Below, piece by piece: positions 1-5,810 of a DNA stretch of 11,398 bases. This stretch comes from an uncultured Oscillospiraceae bacterium. GTDB taxonomy: Bacteria > Bacillota > Clostridia > Oscillospirales > Oscillospiraceae. The stretch lies in contig CAKUHJ010000054.1 of NCBI GenBank assembly GCA_934655935.1, forward strand, positions 1 to 11,398. Reading direction: 5' to 3'. The notes under the pieces were generated by a model. That model was not told the DNA's origin. It made no database searches and saw nothing but the letters and a program-made list of their open reading frames with translations. The position numbers and the translations under genes are program-made. Every line of letters starts with the position of its first letter. Positions within the stretch are counted from its first letter, which is position 1.

Positions 1-27
1 AATCTTACGAAAACGAGATTTTCTCGC

Positions 28-56
28 TTGACAATCTTATATTAATGCGATAAGAT
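28..56 (+). promoter_or_regulatory. Sigma-A-type promoter for the late operon leader
   Basis: A perfect -35 hexamer TTGACA (28-33) is followed by a 17-bp spacer and the -10-like hexamer TAAGAT (51-56), which matches four of six consensus positions. Transcription would start near 62-64. The region is far more AT-rich than the coding DNA and lies upstream of the first gene of a co-directional gene string. The match is seen in the sequence; that it drives the structural genes is inference, because a terminator stands between it and the first gene. Confidence 0.7.
34..56. promoter_or_regulatory. Palindromic operator candidate overlapping the -10 box
   Basis: ATCTTAT (34-40) and ATAAGAT (50-56) form a perfect 7-bp inverted repeat with a 9-nt gap, so the half-site centres are 16 bp apart. 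The right half-site contains the whole -10 hexamer. A further near-copy, ATCTTAC, lies at 2-8, 32 bp upstream of the left half-site. A dimeric regulator bound here would block or remodel polymerase access. No regulator gene lies in the window, so its identity is unknown. Confidence 0.45.
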
Positions 57-61
57 GTGAC

Positions 62-126
62 CGTGCTCAAGGGCACGCAGACGTCTGTTCGCGGGAAAAC
101 CGCCGTCCGACCGGCGGTTTTATTTT
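62..126 (+). ncRNA. Short terminated leader RNA (sRNA or antitermination leader candidate)
   Basis: From the predicted start to the terminator the transcript would be about 60-65 nt. It would hold a 5-bp hairpin CGTGC/GCACG with a 6-nt loop (62-77), the 10-nt palindrome CAGACGTCTG (78-87) and the terminator hairpin (96-121). No ribosome binding site is visible in it. It may be a small phage RNA, or the paused and terminated leader of the late operon, read through only when an antitermination factor acts. The structure is seen; the function is inferred. Confidence 0.35.
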
Positions 127-130
127 ACTT
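96..130 (+). terminator. Intrinsic terminator in the late leader
   Basis: AAAACCGCCG (96-105) pairs perfectly with CGGCGGTTTT (112-121) around the 6-nt loop TCCGAC, giving a 10-bp stem with a six-pair GC core. The T-rich tract continues as ATTTTACTT. It lies downstream of the promoter and upstream of the first gene, so it would stop most transcripts before the late genes unless overridden. Confidence 0.75.
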
Positions 131-133
131 TGT

Positions 134-151
134 TTGTACAAGCTTGTCAAG
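134..151. promoter_or_regulatory. Overlapping palindromes, operator-like
   Basis: This 18-bp stretch contains TTGTACAA (134-141), ACAAGCTTGT (138-147) and CTTG-T-CAAG (143-151), three inverted repeats sharing arms. It follows the terminator directly. The arrangement suits a protein-binding site or alternative RNA hairpins near the leader end. No function can be assigned from sequence alone. Confidence 0.3.
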
Positions 152-166
152 AATAATCGCACGATA

Positions 167-184
167 ATCTGAGAGAAATCAGAT
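167..184 (+). promoter_or_regulatory. Hairpin just upstream of the first ribosome binding site
   Basis: ATCTGA (167-172) and TCAGAT (179-184) form a perfect 6-bp stem around the loop GAGAAA. It ends a few bases before the GGGGGAGG ribosome binding site of the gene starting at 199. It could affect translation of that gene or protect the 5' end of a processed mRNA. No T-tract follows, so it is not a terminator. Confidence 0.3.
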
Positions 185-198
185 GAGAGGGGGAGGCT

Positions 199-402
199 AT
201 GACAAGATGCGTCGGTATCTGCCGCGTCTGCCGGACAGAGATTCTGCAGGCGCAGGGCCGGTTTTCGGACGGGGAGCGGCAGATCCACGAGGGATGCATG
301 TGGGACTACATTTTTCTGGACGCCGGGCTTGACTGCACGGCGCAGGCGCTGGGCTTTGCACGGCTGACGGAGGAGGACGACAATGACGGCGAGGAATTCT
401 AA
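199..402 (+). CDS. Small Cys/His-rich protein, probable zinc finger
   Basis: This is a 67-residue protein of unknown family and the first gene of the string. It starts at an ATG behind a strong GGGGGAGG ribosome binding site. The N-terminal half carries C8-x2-C11 and H30-x2-C33, a spacing that suits a single CCHC zinc site, with further cysteines at C4 and near residue 50. The last dozen residues are strongly acidic (EEDDNDGEE). Its end overlaps the next gene by 20 bp, which suggests coupled translation. Sitting before the terminase genes, it could be a DNA-binding packaging accessory or a small regulator; this is inference from position and Cys/His pattern. It is too short to be an intact HNH endonuclease. 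Confidence 0.75.
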   Translation: MTRCVGICRVCRTEILQAQGRFSDGERQIHEGCMWDYIFLDAGLDCTAQALGFARLTEEDDNDGEEF

Positions 403-616
403 AAAGGACCTGTCCGCCGCCTCGGGAAACCTGAACCGGCTGCTGCTGGAGCTTTCGGAGCAGTATCTGCAGGCGGGCGCGCCGGCCAAGGAGGTCACGG
501 AGCTTGCAAAAACGCTCAAAACGGCGCTGGAGATCCGCCAGGAGCTGCAGCCGCAGGAGAGCGGGCAGGCTGTCCGCGTGATTCTGGAAAAGGAGCTGGA
601 GGAGTATGCCCGGTAG
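383..616 (+). CDS. Short helical protein in the small-terminase position
   Basis: This 77-residue protein is predicted to be almost wholly helical, with a basic N-terminus (ARNSKK) and Leu/Glu-rich segments that could form a coiled coil. The ATG has a GGAGGAGG ribosome binding site 6 nt upstream, inside the previous gene. Its stop overlaps the large terminase start by 11 bp. The place directly before terL is where the small terminase subunit usually lies. However, the protein is about half the usual TerS length and no helix-turn-helix DNA-binding domain is evident. It may be a reduced TerS, only the oligomerisation part of one, or an unrelated small protein. That it is a real gene is likely; the function is uncertain. 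Confidence 0.7.
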   Translation: MTARNSKKDLSAASGNLNRLLLELSEQYLQAGAPAKEVTELAKTLKTALEIRQELQPQESGQAVRVILEKELEEYAR

Positions 617-1973
617 CGCGGAGCAGGCCCTGGCCATCGGCAGGCCGAGCAGCAAGCAGGCGCAGTTTCTGCGGCTGGAAAGCCGGTACGTGGCCTACGG
701 CGGGGCGCGCGGCGGCGGGAAGAGCTGGGCCGTGCGGACGAAGGCGAAGCTGCTGGCGCTGCGGTGGCCGGGGATCAGCATCCTGATTGTCCGCAGAACG
801 CTGCAGGAGCTGCGGAACAACCATATCCTGCCGCTGAGGAAGGAGCTGAAGGGGCTGGCGCGCTACAACCAGACCGAAAAGCGCTTCGCGTTCCCAAACG
901 GCTCGAGCATCTGCTTCGGTTACTGCGCGGCGGACGCCGATATGGACCAGTACCAGGGCGCGGAATACGACGTGGTATTCATCGACGAGGCCGCGCAGCT
1001 CAAAAAGGAGTGGCTGGACGCGATCAACACGGCGGTGCGCGGAACGAACGGCTTTCCGAAAAGAACCTACTACACGCTGAACCCCGGCGGGCAGAGCCAC
1101 GGCTACTTCAAGCGCCTTTTCATCGACCGGCGCTTTGAGGAGGGCGAGAAGCCGGAGAACTACAGCTTCATCCAGGCGCTGGTGACGGACAACGAGGCGC
1201 TGCTGCGGGCGCAGCCGGAATATCTCGAGCAGCTGGACAGCCTGCCGGAAAAGCTCCGCGCGGCGTGGCGCTATGGAAGGTGGGACGTGTACGAGGGGCA
1301 GTTCTTTGAGGACTTCGTGGACAATCCGGAGGGCTACAAAACGCGCGTGCGGACGCACGTGATTGAGCCGTTTGAGATTGATCCAGGCTGGACCATCTGC
1401 CGGAGCTACGACTTCGGCTACGGCAAGCCCTTCTCCTGCGCGTGGTGGGCGGTCGACTACGACGGCGTCATCTACCGGATTCTGGAGCTCTACGGCTGCA
1501 CGAGGACACCGAACGAGGGCGTCAAGTGGACGCCGGACGAGCAGTTCGAGCGGATTGCGAAGCTGGAGCGCGAGCACCCCTGGCTGAGGGGAAAGCGGAT
1601 CACGGGCGTTGCGGACCCCTCGATCTGGGATGCGTCGCGCGGGGAGAGCGTGGCGCAGACGGCGGCAAGGCACCGCGTGTATTTTACGCCGGGTGACAAC
1701 AAGCGGATTCCGGGCTGGATGCAGTGCCATTACCGGCTGCAGTTTGACGAAAACGGGTATCCGCGCATGTATGTCTTCCGCACCTGCAGGGCGTTTTTGC
1801 GGACGGTGCCGCTCATGATGTACGACGAGCACCGGCCGGAGGACCTGGACACGACGCTGGAGGATCACGTGTGCGACGAGTGGCGCTACCTCTGCATGTC
1901 CCGGCCCGTGAAGCCGATGCGCAGCGAGCCTGAGCAGACGGTATGGACAGACCCTTTGAATATGCTGCGCTGA
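606..1973 (+). CDS. terL: Terminase large subunit (DNA-packaging ATPase/nuclease)
   Basis: This 455-residue protein is the ATP-driven motor that packages phage DNA through the portal and cuts the concatemer. The N-terminal ATPase domain has Walker A GGARGGGKS at residues 32-40 and Walker B VVFIDEA at 123-129, with D127 and the catalytic E128. The C-terminal RNase H-like nuclease domain shows RSYDFGY (D269), GVADPSIWD (D337, D342) and the late acidic motif EDHVCDEWRY (419-428), which suits the metal-binding residues of the terminase 6 type. Length is normal for the family. The start at 606 has an AAGGAG site about 10 nt upstream and overlaps the previous gene by 11 bp. A 24-bp gap leads to the portal gene, the usual packaging-cassette order. 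Nothing looks broken. Confidence 0.97.
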   Translation: MPGSAEQALAIGRPSSKQAQFLRLESRYVAYGGARGGGKSWAVRTKAKLLALRWPGISILIVRRTLQELRNNHILPLRKELKGLARYNQTEKRFAFPNGSSICFGYCAADADMDQYQGAEYDVVFIDEAAQLKKEWLDAINTAVRGTNGFPKRTYYTLNPGGQSHGYFKRLFIDRRFEEGEKPENYSFIQALVTDNEALLRAQPEYLEQLDSLPEKLRAAWRYGRWDVYEGQFFEDFVDNPEGYKTRVRTHVIEPFEIDPGWTICRSYDFGYGKPFSCAWWAVDYDGVIYRILELYGCTRTPNEGVKWTPDEQFERIAKLEREHPWLRGKRITGVADPSIWDASRGESVAQTAARHRVYFTPGDNKRIPGWMQCHYRLQFDENGYPRMYVFRTCRAFLRTVPLMMYDEHRPEDLDTTLEDHVCDEWRYLCMSRPVKPMRSEPEQTVWTDPLNMLR

Positions 1974-1997
1974 GCGGCGAAGGAAAGAGAGGAAAGC

Positions 1998-3806
1998 ATG
2001 AACGACAAGCAAACGAGGCGCCCCATCGGCCCGGAGGAGGTCCGCGGCGCCATGCAGACGCTGCGGAAATACCAGCAGGGGAAGGCCAATCTCGAGCGAA
2101 GGCTCATCGCCAACGAGGACTGGTGGAAGCTGCGGCAGTGGCGGCAGTTCGACGACAAGGGAAACCGCCTGGACGACAGGCCTGCCTCCGGCTGGCTTTT
2201 CAATGTGATCATGGGAAAGCACGCGGACGCAATTCTGTCTTACCCGGAGGCAAACGTCCGCCCGCGCGAGCAGGAGGACCTGCCGCAGGCGCAGGCTCTG
2301 TCGGCAATTGTGCCGTGCATTCTGGAGCAGAACAATTTTGAGGAGATCTACTCCGACAGCTGCTGGCAGAAGATGAAGCAGGGCACGAGCGTATGGGGCG
2401 TTTACTGGGACCCGGAAAAGCTCTCCGGCCTCGGCGAGATCAGCATCCGGCAGGTGGATCTGCTGAATCTGTTCTGGGAGCCCGGCGTGCGGGACCTGCA
2501 GGATTCAAAGAATGTATTTTATACGCAGCTGGCGGACGACGAGATCCTGCTCAGCCAATATCCGCAGCTGGAGGGGAAGCTGCACAAGGGCGCCTTCAGC
2601 CCCAGCCGCTACCGGACGGACGACACGGTGGACCAGAGCGAGCGGACGCTGGTGGTCGACTGGTACTACAAGCGCCACACAAACGGGCGGACGGTGCTGC
2701 ACTACTGCAAATTTGCGGGGGACGAGGTGCTCTATGCCACGGAGAATGACGATTATGCGCCGTCCGTGCGCCGCGTGGCGTATGACGGGGCCGGCGGCGC
2801 GCAGAGGGAGGTCTTTGAGCCGCTCCGCCAGAGCGCGCAGGAGGCGGGGCTTTATGACGACGGGGAATATCCGTTTGTCGTGGACCGGCTGTTCCCAGTG
2901 GAGGGAAGCATCTGCGGATACGGCTACATTGACCTTGGAAGGAGCGCGCAGGAGCAGATTGACCGGCTGAACCAGGCCATTGTCAAGAACGCCATCATGG
3001 CGGCAAGCCCCAGATGGTTCCACCGGACGGACGGCTCGGTCAACGAGCAGGAATACGCGGACTGGACAAAGCCCTTTGTCCATGTGGATGGGAATCTGGC
3101 GGCGGACAGCCTGCAGCAGGTCAAGGTACAGGCGCTGCCGGGCGTATATGTACAGATTCTGCGCGATAAGATCGACGAGCTCAAGTGGGTGACCGGCAAC
3201 TCGGACGCGGTGAACGGGCAGACGTCCGCCGGGGTGACGGCGGCGAGCGCCATTGCCGCGCTGCAGGAGGCGGGAGGCCGGGCCTCCCGGGCCTCAAACG
3301 CTTCGGCCTACCGGGCGTTTGCACGGCTGGTGCGGATGGTGATTGAGCGAATCCGGCAGTTTTACGATCTGCCGAGGCGCTTCCGGATTACCGGCGCGGA
3401 CGGGCAGGAGGCATATATCTCTTACTCCAACGAGCAGCTGAAGCGGCAGGGGCAGGGGGCGCTCCGCAGGCCGGTATTCGACATTACGGTCAGCGCGCAG
3501 CGGCACACGGAGTACACAAAGCTTTCCCAGAACGAGCTTGCGCTGCAGTTTTATCAGATGGGCTTTTTCCGCGCGGAAAACGCGCTGCAGGCGCTGGCGT
3601 GCCTGGATATGATGGACTTTGAGGGCAAGCAGGCGCTCAAGAGCCGGATTGCGCAGAACGCGGGCAGGGCGATGGCGCAGCAGCAGCGCGCGCAGCAGCC
3701 CTCGCCTGCCGTGCGGGGCGTTCCGGCGCAGCCGGACGCGGCGCACACGCCGCGCATGGAGGCAGCCAGGGCGCGCGCGCAGGAGGCGGGGCTCGGGAAT
3801 GCTTGA
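1998..3806 (+). CDS. Portal protein (P22/podovirus-like)
   Basis: This 602-residue protein forms the dodecameric ring at the capsid vertex through which DNA enters and leaves. It directly follows terL and precedes protease, scaffold and capsid genes. The N-terminal part reads like P22-type portals: a charged helical start, an NEDWWKLRQW-type segment near residues 39-48 and the NVIMGKHADAIL stretch near 70-81. The central part has GYIDLGRSAQEQIDRLNQAI from about residue 309, typical of portal stem/wing helices. The C-terminus is Ala/Gln/Arg-rich and probably disordered. The length lies between T7-like (about 540) and P22-like (about 725) portals. The ATG follows an AGAGGAAAG ribosome binding site. 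The last 8 bp overlap the Prp-like gene. Family assignment rests on recalled sequence features and gene order. Confidence 0.9.
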   Translation: MNDKQTRRPIGPEEVRGAMQTLRKYQQGKANLERRLIANEDWWKLRQWRQFDDKGNRLDDRPASGWLFNVIMGKHADAILSYPEANVRPREQEDLPQAQALSAIVPCILEQNNFEEIYSDSCWQKMKQGTSVWGVYWDPEKLSGLGEISIRQVDLLNLFWEPGVRDLQDSKNVFYTQLADDEILLSQYPQLEGKLHKGAFSPSRYRTDDTVDQSERTLVVDWYYKRHTNGRTVLHYCKFAGDEVLYATENDDYAPSVRRVAYDGAGGAQREVFEPLRQSAQEAGLYDDGEYPFVVDRLFPVEGSICGYGYIDLGRSAQEQIDRLNQAIVKNAIMAASPRWFHRTDGSVNEQEYADWTKPFVHVDGNLAADSLQQVKVQALPGVYVQILRDKIDELKWVTGNSDAVNGQTSAGVTAASAIAALQEAGGRASRASNASAYRAFARLVRMVIERIRQFYDLPRRFRITGADGQEAYISYSNEQLKRQGQGALRRPVFDITVSAQRHTEYTKLSQNELALQFYQMGFFRAENALQALACLDMMDFEGKQALKSRIAQNAGRAMAQQQRAQQPSPAVRGVPAQPDAAHTPRMEAARARAQEAGLGNA

Positions 3807-4104
3807 GGTGCGGTACTGGCCGCAGAGCCTGAGGCTCTGCGTGCAGGGGCACGCGGGCGCGGGGCGGCCGGGGGAGGACCTGGTCTGCGCGGCGGCTTCG
3901 GGCCTGGTATGGGCGCTGGCAGAGGCGCTTTCAGAGCAGGGAGCGGAAATGCCGGAGCGCGGGCGGGCGATTTTGCAGGCAAGAGCGAAAAGCGAGGAGG
4001 AGGCGCGCAGCTGGCGCGCGGCCTTCGATGTGATCGCGGGCGGCTTTGCGGCGCTTGGAAGGAGCTATCCGGAGCATGTCCGGATGCGGAGAATGGAAGA
4101 ATGA
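3799..4104 (+). CDS. prp: Prp-type cysteine protease, probable capsid-maturation protease
   Basis: This 101-residue protein matches ribosomal-processing cysteine protease Prp, the Firmicutes enzyme that removes the N-terminal extension of ribosomal protein L27. The signature is GHAGAGRPGEDLVCAAASGL (17-36), with the catalytic pair H18 and C30 twelve residues apart, the spacing I recall for S. aureus Prp (H22/C34). D27 sits just before the LVCA segment, as in the HDIVCA motif. The C-terminal helix ending in YPEHVRM also fits. Total length is normal. The chosen ATG overlaps the portal end by 8 bp; longer in-frame starts reach into portal codons and give an Arg-rich shadow. Downstream are a scaffold-like gene and a capsid gene with a Prp-type cleavage motif, so the likely substrate is the capsid protein. 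Host L27 is a possible second substrate. Confidence 0.9.
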   Translation: MLEVRYWPQSLRLCVQGHAGAGRPGEDLVCAAASGLVWALAEALSEQGAEMPERGRAILQARAKSEEEARSWRAAFDVIAGGFAALGRSYPEHVRMRRMEE

Positions 4105-4127
4105 AAACAGGAAAGGGAGGAAAATGC

Positions 4128-4631
4128 ATGGAAGAGCACACACAGCCGCGCGGCGAGGCGCAGCGCGCGCAGCCGGAGGCGCCCGCAGCGGCGCAGCCGG
4201 ACGCGCAGGAGAAGCAGGCACCGGAGGCAGAGCGCGAAGCGGGCAGGAGGGCACCGGAGCGGGACGAAGCAGGCTACCGGACCTTCTGCCGGCAGCTTGC
4301 GGCGCTGCAGCAGGCCTATCCGCAGGCGGAGCTGCGGCGGGAGCTTCAGAATCCGGAGTTCATGCGCCGGGTGGCGGCCGGGATGGATCTGAGGAGCGCC
4401 TACGAGCTGGCCCACAGGCATGAGATGCTGGAGCAGGCGATGGCCTACGCGATTGCGCGCAGCCGCGAGCGGATTGCCGCGGAGCTCGCCGCGGGCGCGT
4501 ACCGCCCGCAGGAGGGCGCGATGACGGCGCGCAGCGTGCAGCGCGCGCCGGCGGACCCGGCGAGCTGGTCGAGGGAGGAACGGGAAAACGTCAGAAAACG
4601 GGTGATGCGCGGCGAGCGCATCCAGCTTTGA
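4128..4631 (+). CDS. Scaffold-like head assembly protein
   Basis: This 167-residue protein lies between protease and capsid genes, the standard scaffold position. The first 50 or so residues are Ala/Pro/Glu/Gln-rich and probably disordered. The middle (about 50-130) is helical, and the C-terminus is Trp-containing and basic (WSREERENVRKRV, then RGERIQL), the kind of tail scaffolds use to bind capsid subunits. The start at 4128 has AAGGGAGG at 4113-4120 with 7-nt spacing. An upstream in-frame ATG at 4101 would add only nine residues and lacks such spacing. Its N-terminus MEEHTQPRG has no NLQxFA motif, unlike the capsid protein, so the protease probably does not trim it at that end. Function is inferred from position and composition. 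Confidence 0.72.
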   Translation: MEEHTQPRGEAQRAQPEAPAAAQPDAQEKQAPEAEREAGRRAPERDEAGYRTFCRQLAALQQAYPQAELRRELQNPEFMRRVAAGMDLRSAYELAHRHEMLEQAMAYAIARSRERIAAELAAGAYRPQEGAMTARSVQRAPADPASWSREERENVRKRVMRGERIQL

Positions 4632-4655
4632 GAAAACGGAAAGGGAGAAAGGAAT

Positions 4656-4688
4656 ATGGAACATCAGATGAATCTTCAGCTTTTTGCG
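4656..4688 (+). other. Prp-type cleavage propeptide in the capsid protein
   Basis: Codons 1-11 of the capsid gene encode MEHQMNLQLFA. The core NLQLFA closely matches the NLQFFA extension of Firmicutes L27 that Prp removes, and the similar motif in staphylococcal phage 80alpha head proteins. Cleavage would be expected between A11 and D12. The motif is seen; the cut itself is inferred. Confidence 0.75.
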
Positions 4689-5753
4689 GACGCCGGCACG
4701 CTGGTGAACGCGTCGGGAAACTATGCAAACGCCTACACCGGCCAGACGACGGCCTTCGCGGGCACGGACAGCCTGTCTGCGGCAATGAAGACCTACTATG
4801 ATACGGAGCTGCTGGAAAACGCCCGGCCGGAGCTCATCCACGCGCAGCTTGCCCGCCGCCAGAGTCTGCCGGCAGGGCGCGGAAAGAGCGTGGAATGGCG
4901 CAAATGGAACACGCTGGCCGATGCGGACAAGCTCACGGAGGGCGTGATCCCCACGGGGCAGAAGCTCGGCCAGAGCGCGATGACCCAGACCATCCAGCAG
5001 TACGGCACGTATGTTTCCGTGTCGGACCAGCTGGAGCTGCACGCGATCGACGACGTCATTCTTGGCGCGGCGGAGGAGCTTGGCGCTTCGGCGGGCACGA
5101 CGCAGGACAAGCTGGTGCGCGACGCGGTTGTAGGCGGAACGAACGTGCAGTACTGCGACAAGGTGAACGCCTCGACCGGCGCGCATACCGAGGTCAGCAC
5201 GCGCGCGGGCATGGATACCAGCTGCAAACTGACGCCGGACGAGGTCAACCGCGCGGTGACGACGCTCAAAAAGCTCAAGGCGCCGAAAATTCACGGCAAG
5301 TATGTGGCCATCATCCATCCTTCGGTCGCCTACGATCTGCGGGCAAGCAGCGAGTGGATGGAGGCGCACAAGTATGCCGCGGCGACGGAGCTTTTTACGG
5401 GCGAGATCGGAGAGCTGCACGGCGTGCGCTTCATTGAAACCACCGAGGCCAAGATTTTCAAGGACAGCAGCTGCCCGGTCAAGACCGCGGCGGACGCGCA
5501 GAGCGGCAAGGCCGCGGAATACTACGCGGTTTATGCGACGCTCTTTGTCGGCAAGGACGCGTTCGGCATGATCGATCCGGAGGGCGGAAATATGGAGATG
5601 ATCATCAAGGATAAAGGACAGGTCGGAGGTCCTCTGAACCAGTTCTCGACGCTGGGCTATAAATTTTCCAGCGCGGCACGGATTCTCTACCAGGACCGCA
5701 TGGTGCGCGTAGAGAGCATGTCCAAATATTCCGGCGACGACGACGCCAACTGA
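4656..5753 (+). CDS. Major capsid protein, N4-gp56 family
   Basis: This 365-residue protein is the HK97-fold shell subunit of the N4-gp56 family. Diagnostic stretches are LPAGRGKSVEWRKWNTL near residues 70-86, TEGVIPTGQKL after it, and the segment TIQQYGTYVSVSDQLELHAI. Also typical are the IIHPSVAYDLR and FSTLGYKFSSAARIL motifs later on. Length is usual for the family. The N-terminus MEHQMNLQLFA-D carries the L27/Prp cleavage motif; a cut after A11 would leave about 354 residues. The start has a GGGAGAAAGGA ribosome binding site close upstream; Met5 is a second in-frame ATG but is less well placed. As the most abundant virion protein it is followed by a strong GC hairpin that may favour its own expression over that of downstream genes. 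Confidence 0.93.
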   Translation: MEHQMNLQLFADAGTLVNASGNYANAYTGQTTAFAGTDSLSAAMKTYYDTELLENARPELIHAQLARRQSLPAGRGKSVEWRKWNTLADADKLTEGVIPTGQKLGQSAMTQTIQQYGTYVSVSDQLELHAIDDVILGAAEELGASAGTTQDKLVRDAVVGGTNVQYCDKVNASTGAHTEVSTRAGMDTSCKLTPDEVNRAVTTLKKLKAPKIHGKYVAIIHPSVAYDLRASSEWMEAHKYAAATELFTGEIGELHGVRFIETTEAKIFKDSSCPVKTAADAQSGKAAEYYAVYATLFVGKDAFGMIDPEGGNMEMIIKDKGQVGGPLNQFSTLGYKFSSAARILYQDRMVRVESMSKYSGDDDAN

Positions 5754-5766
5754 GAAAAAGAAGCCT

Positions 5767-5790
5767 GCGGGCCGGCAAACGCCGGCCCGC
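5767..5790 (+). promoter_or_regulatory. GC-rich hairpin after the capsid gene
   Basis: GCGGGCCGGC (5767-5776) pairs perfectly with GCCGGCCCGC (5781-5790) around the tetraloop AAAC. The stem is ten base pairs, nine of ten G/C on each arm side counted as full G-C pairs with no mismatch. No T-tract follows; GCGGAGAAAGGAG, containing the next ribosome binding site, comes directly after. It is unlikely to be an intrinsic terminator. It may stabilise the capsid mRNA 3' end, mark a processing site, or slow entry into downstream genes. Confidence 0.6.
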
Positions 5791-5810
5791 GCGGAGAAAG
5801 GAGAAGCATA

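Noticed and set aside
63..167. GTG-started frame of 34 codons across the leader
   Set aside because: No ribosome binding site; it would start at or within a base or two of the predicted transcription start and run through the terminator hairpin. A structured leader explains the sequence better.
144..168. Second promoter with TTGTCA and GATAAT
   Set aside because: The spacer would be only 13 bp, too short for a sigma-A promoter.
516..2222. 568-codon open frame on the minus strand
   Set aside because: Antisense to the large terminase, whose motifs are intact. The translated product is Arg/Val/Leu/Pro-rich without a recognisable domain.
3909..4127. Upstream extension of the scaffold-like gene
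   Set aside because: The extension overlaps the Prp-like gene out of frame and gives Gly/Arg-rich sequence. The ATG at 4128 has an ideal AAGGGAGG site.
5767..5790. Intrinsic terminator after the capsid gene
   Set aside because: The hairpin is strong but no T-tract follows; a ribosome binding site comes next instead.
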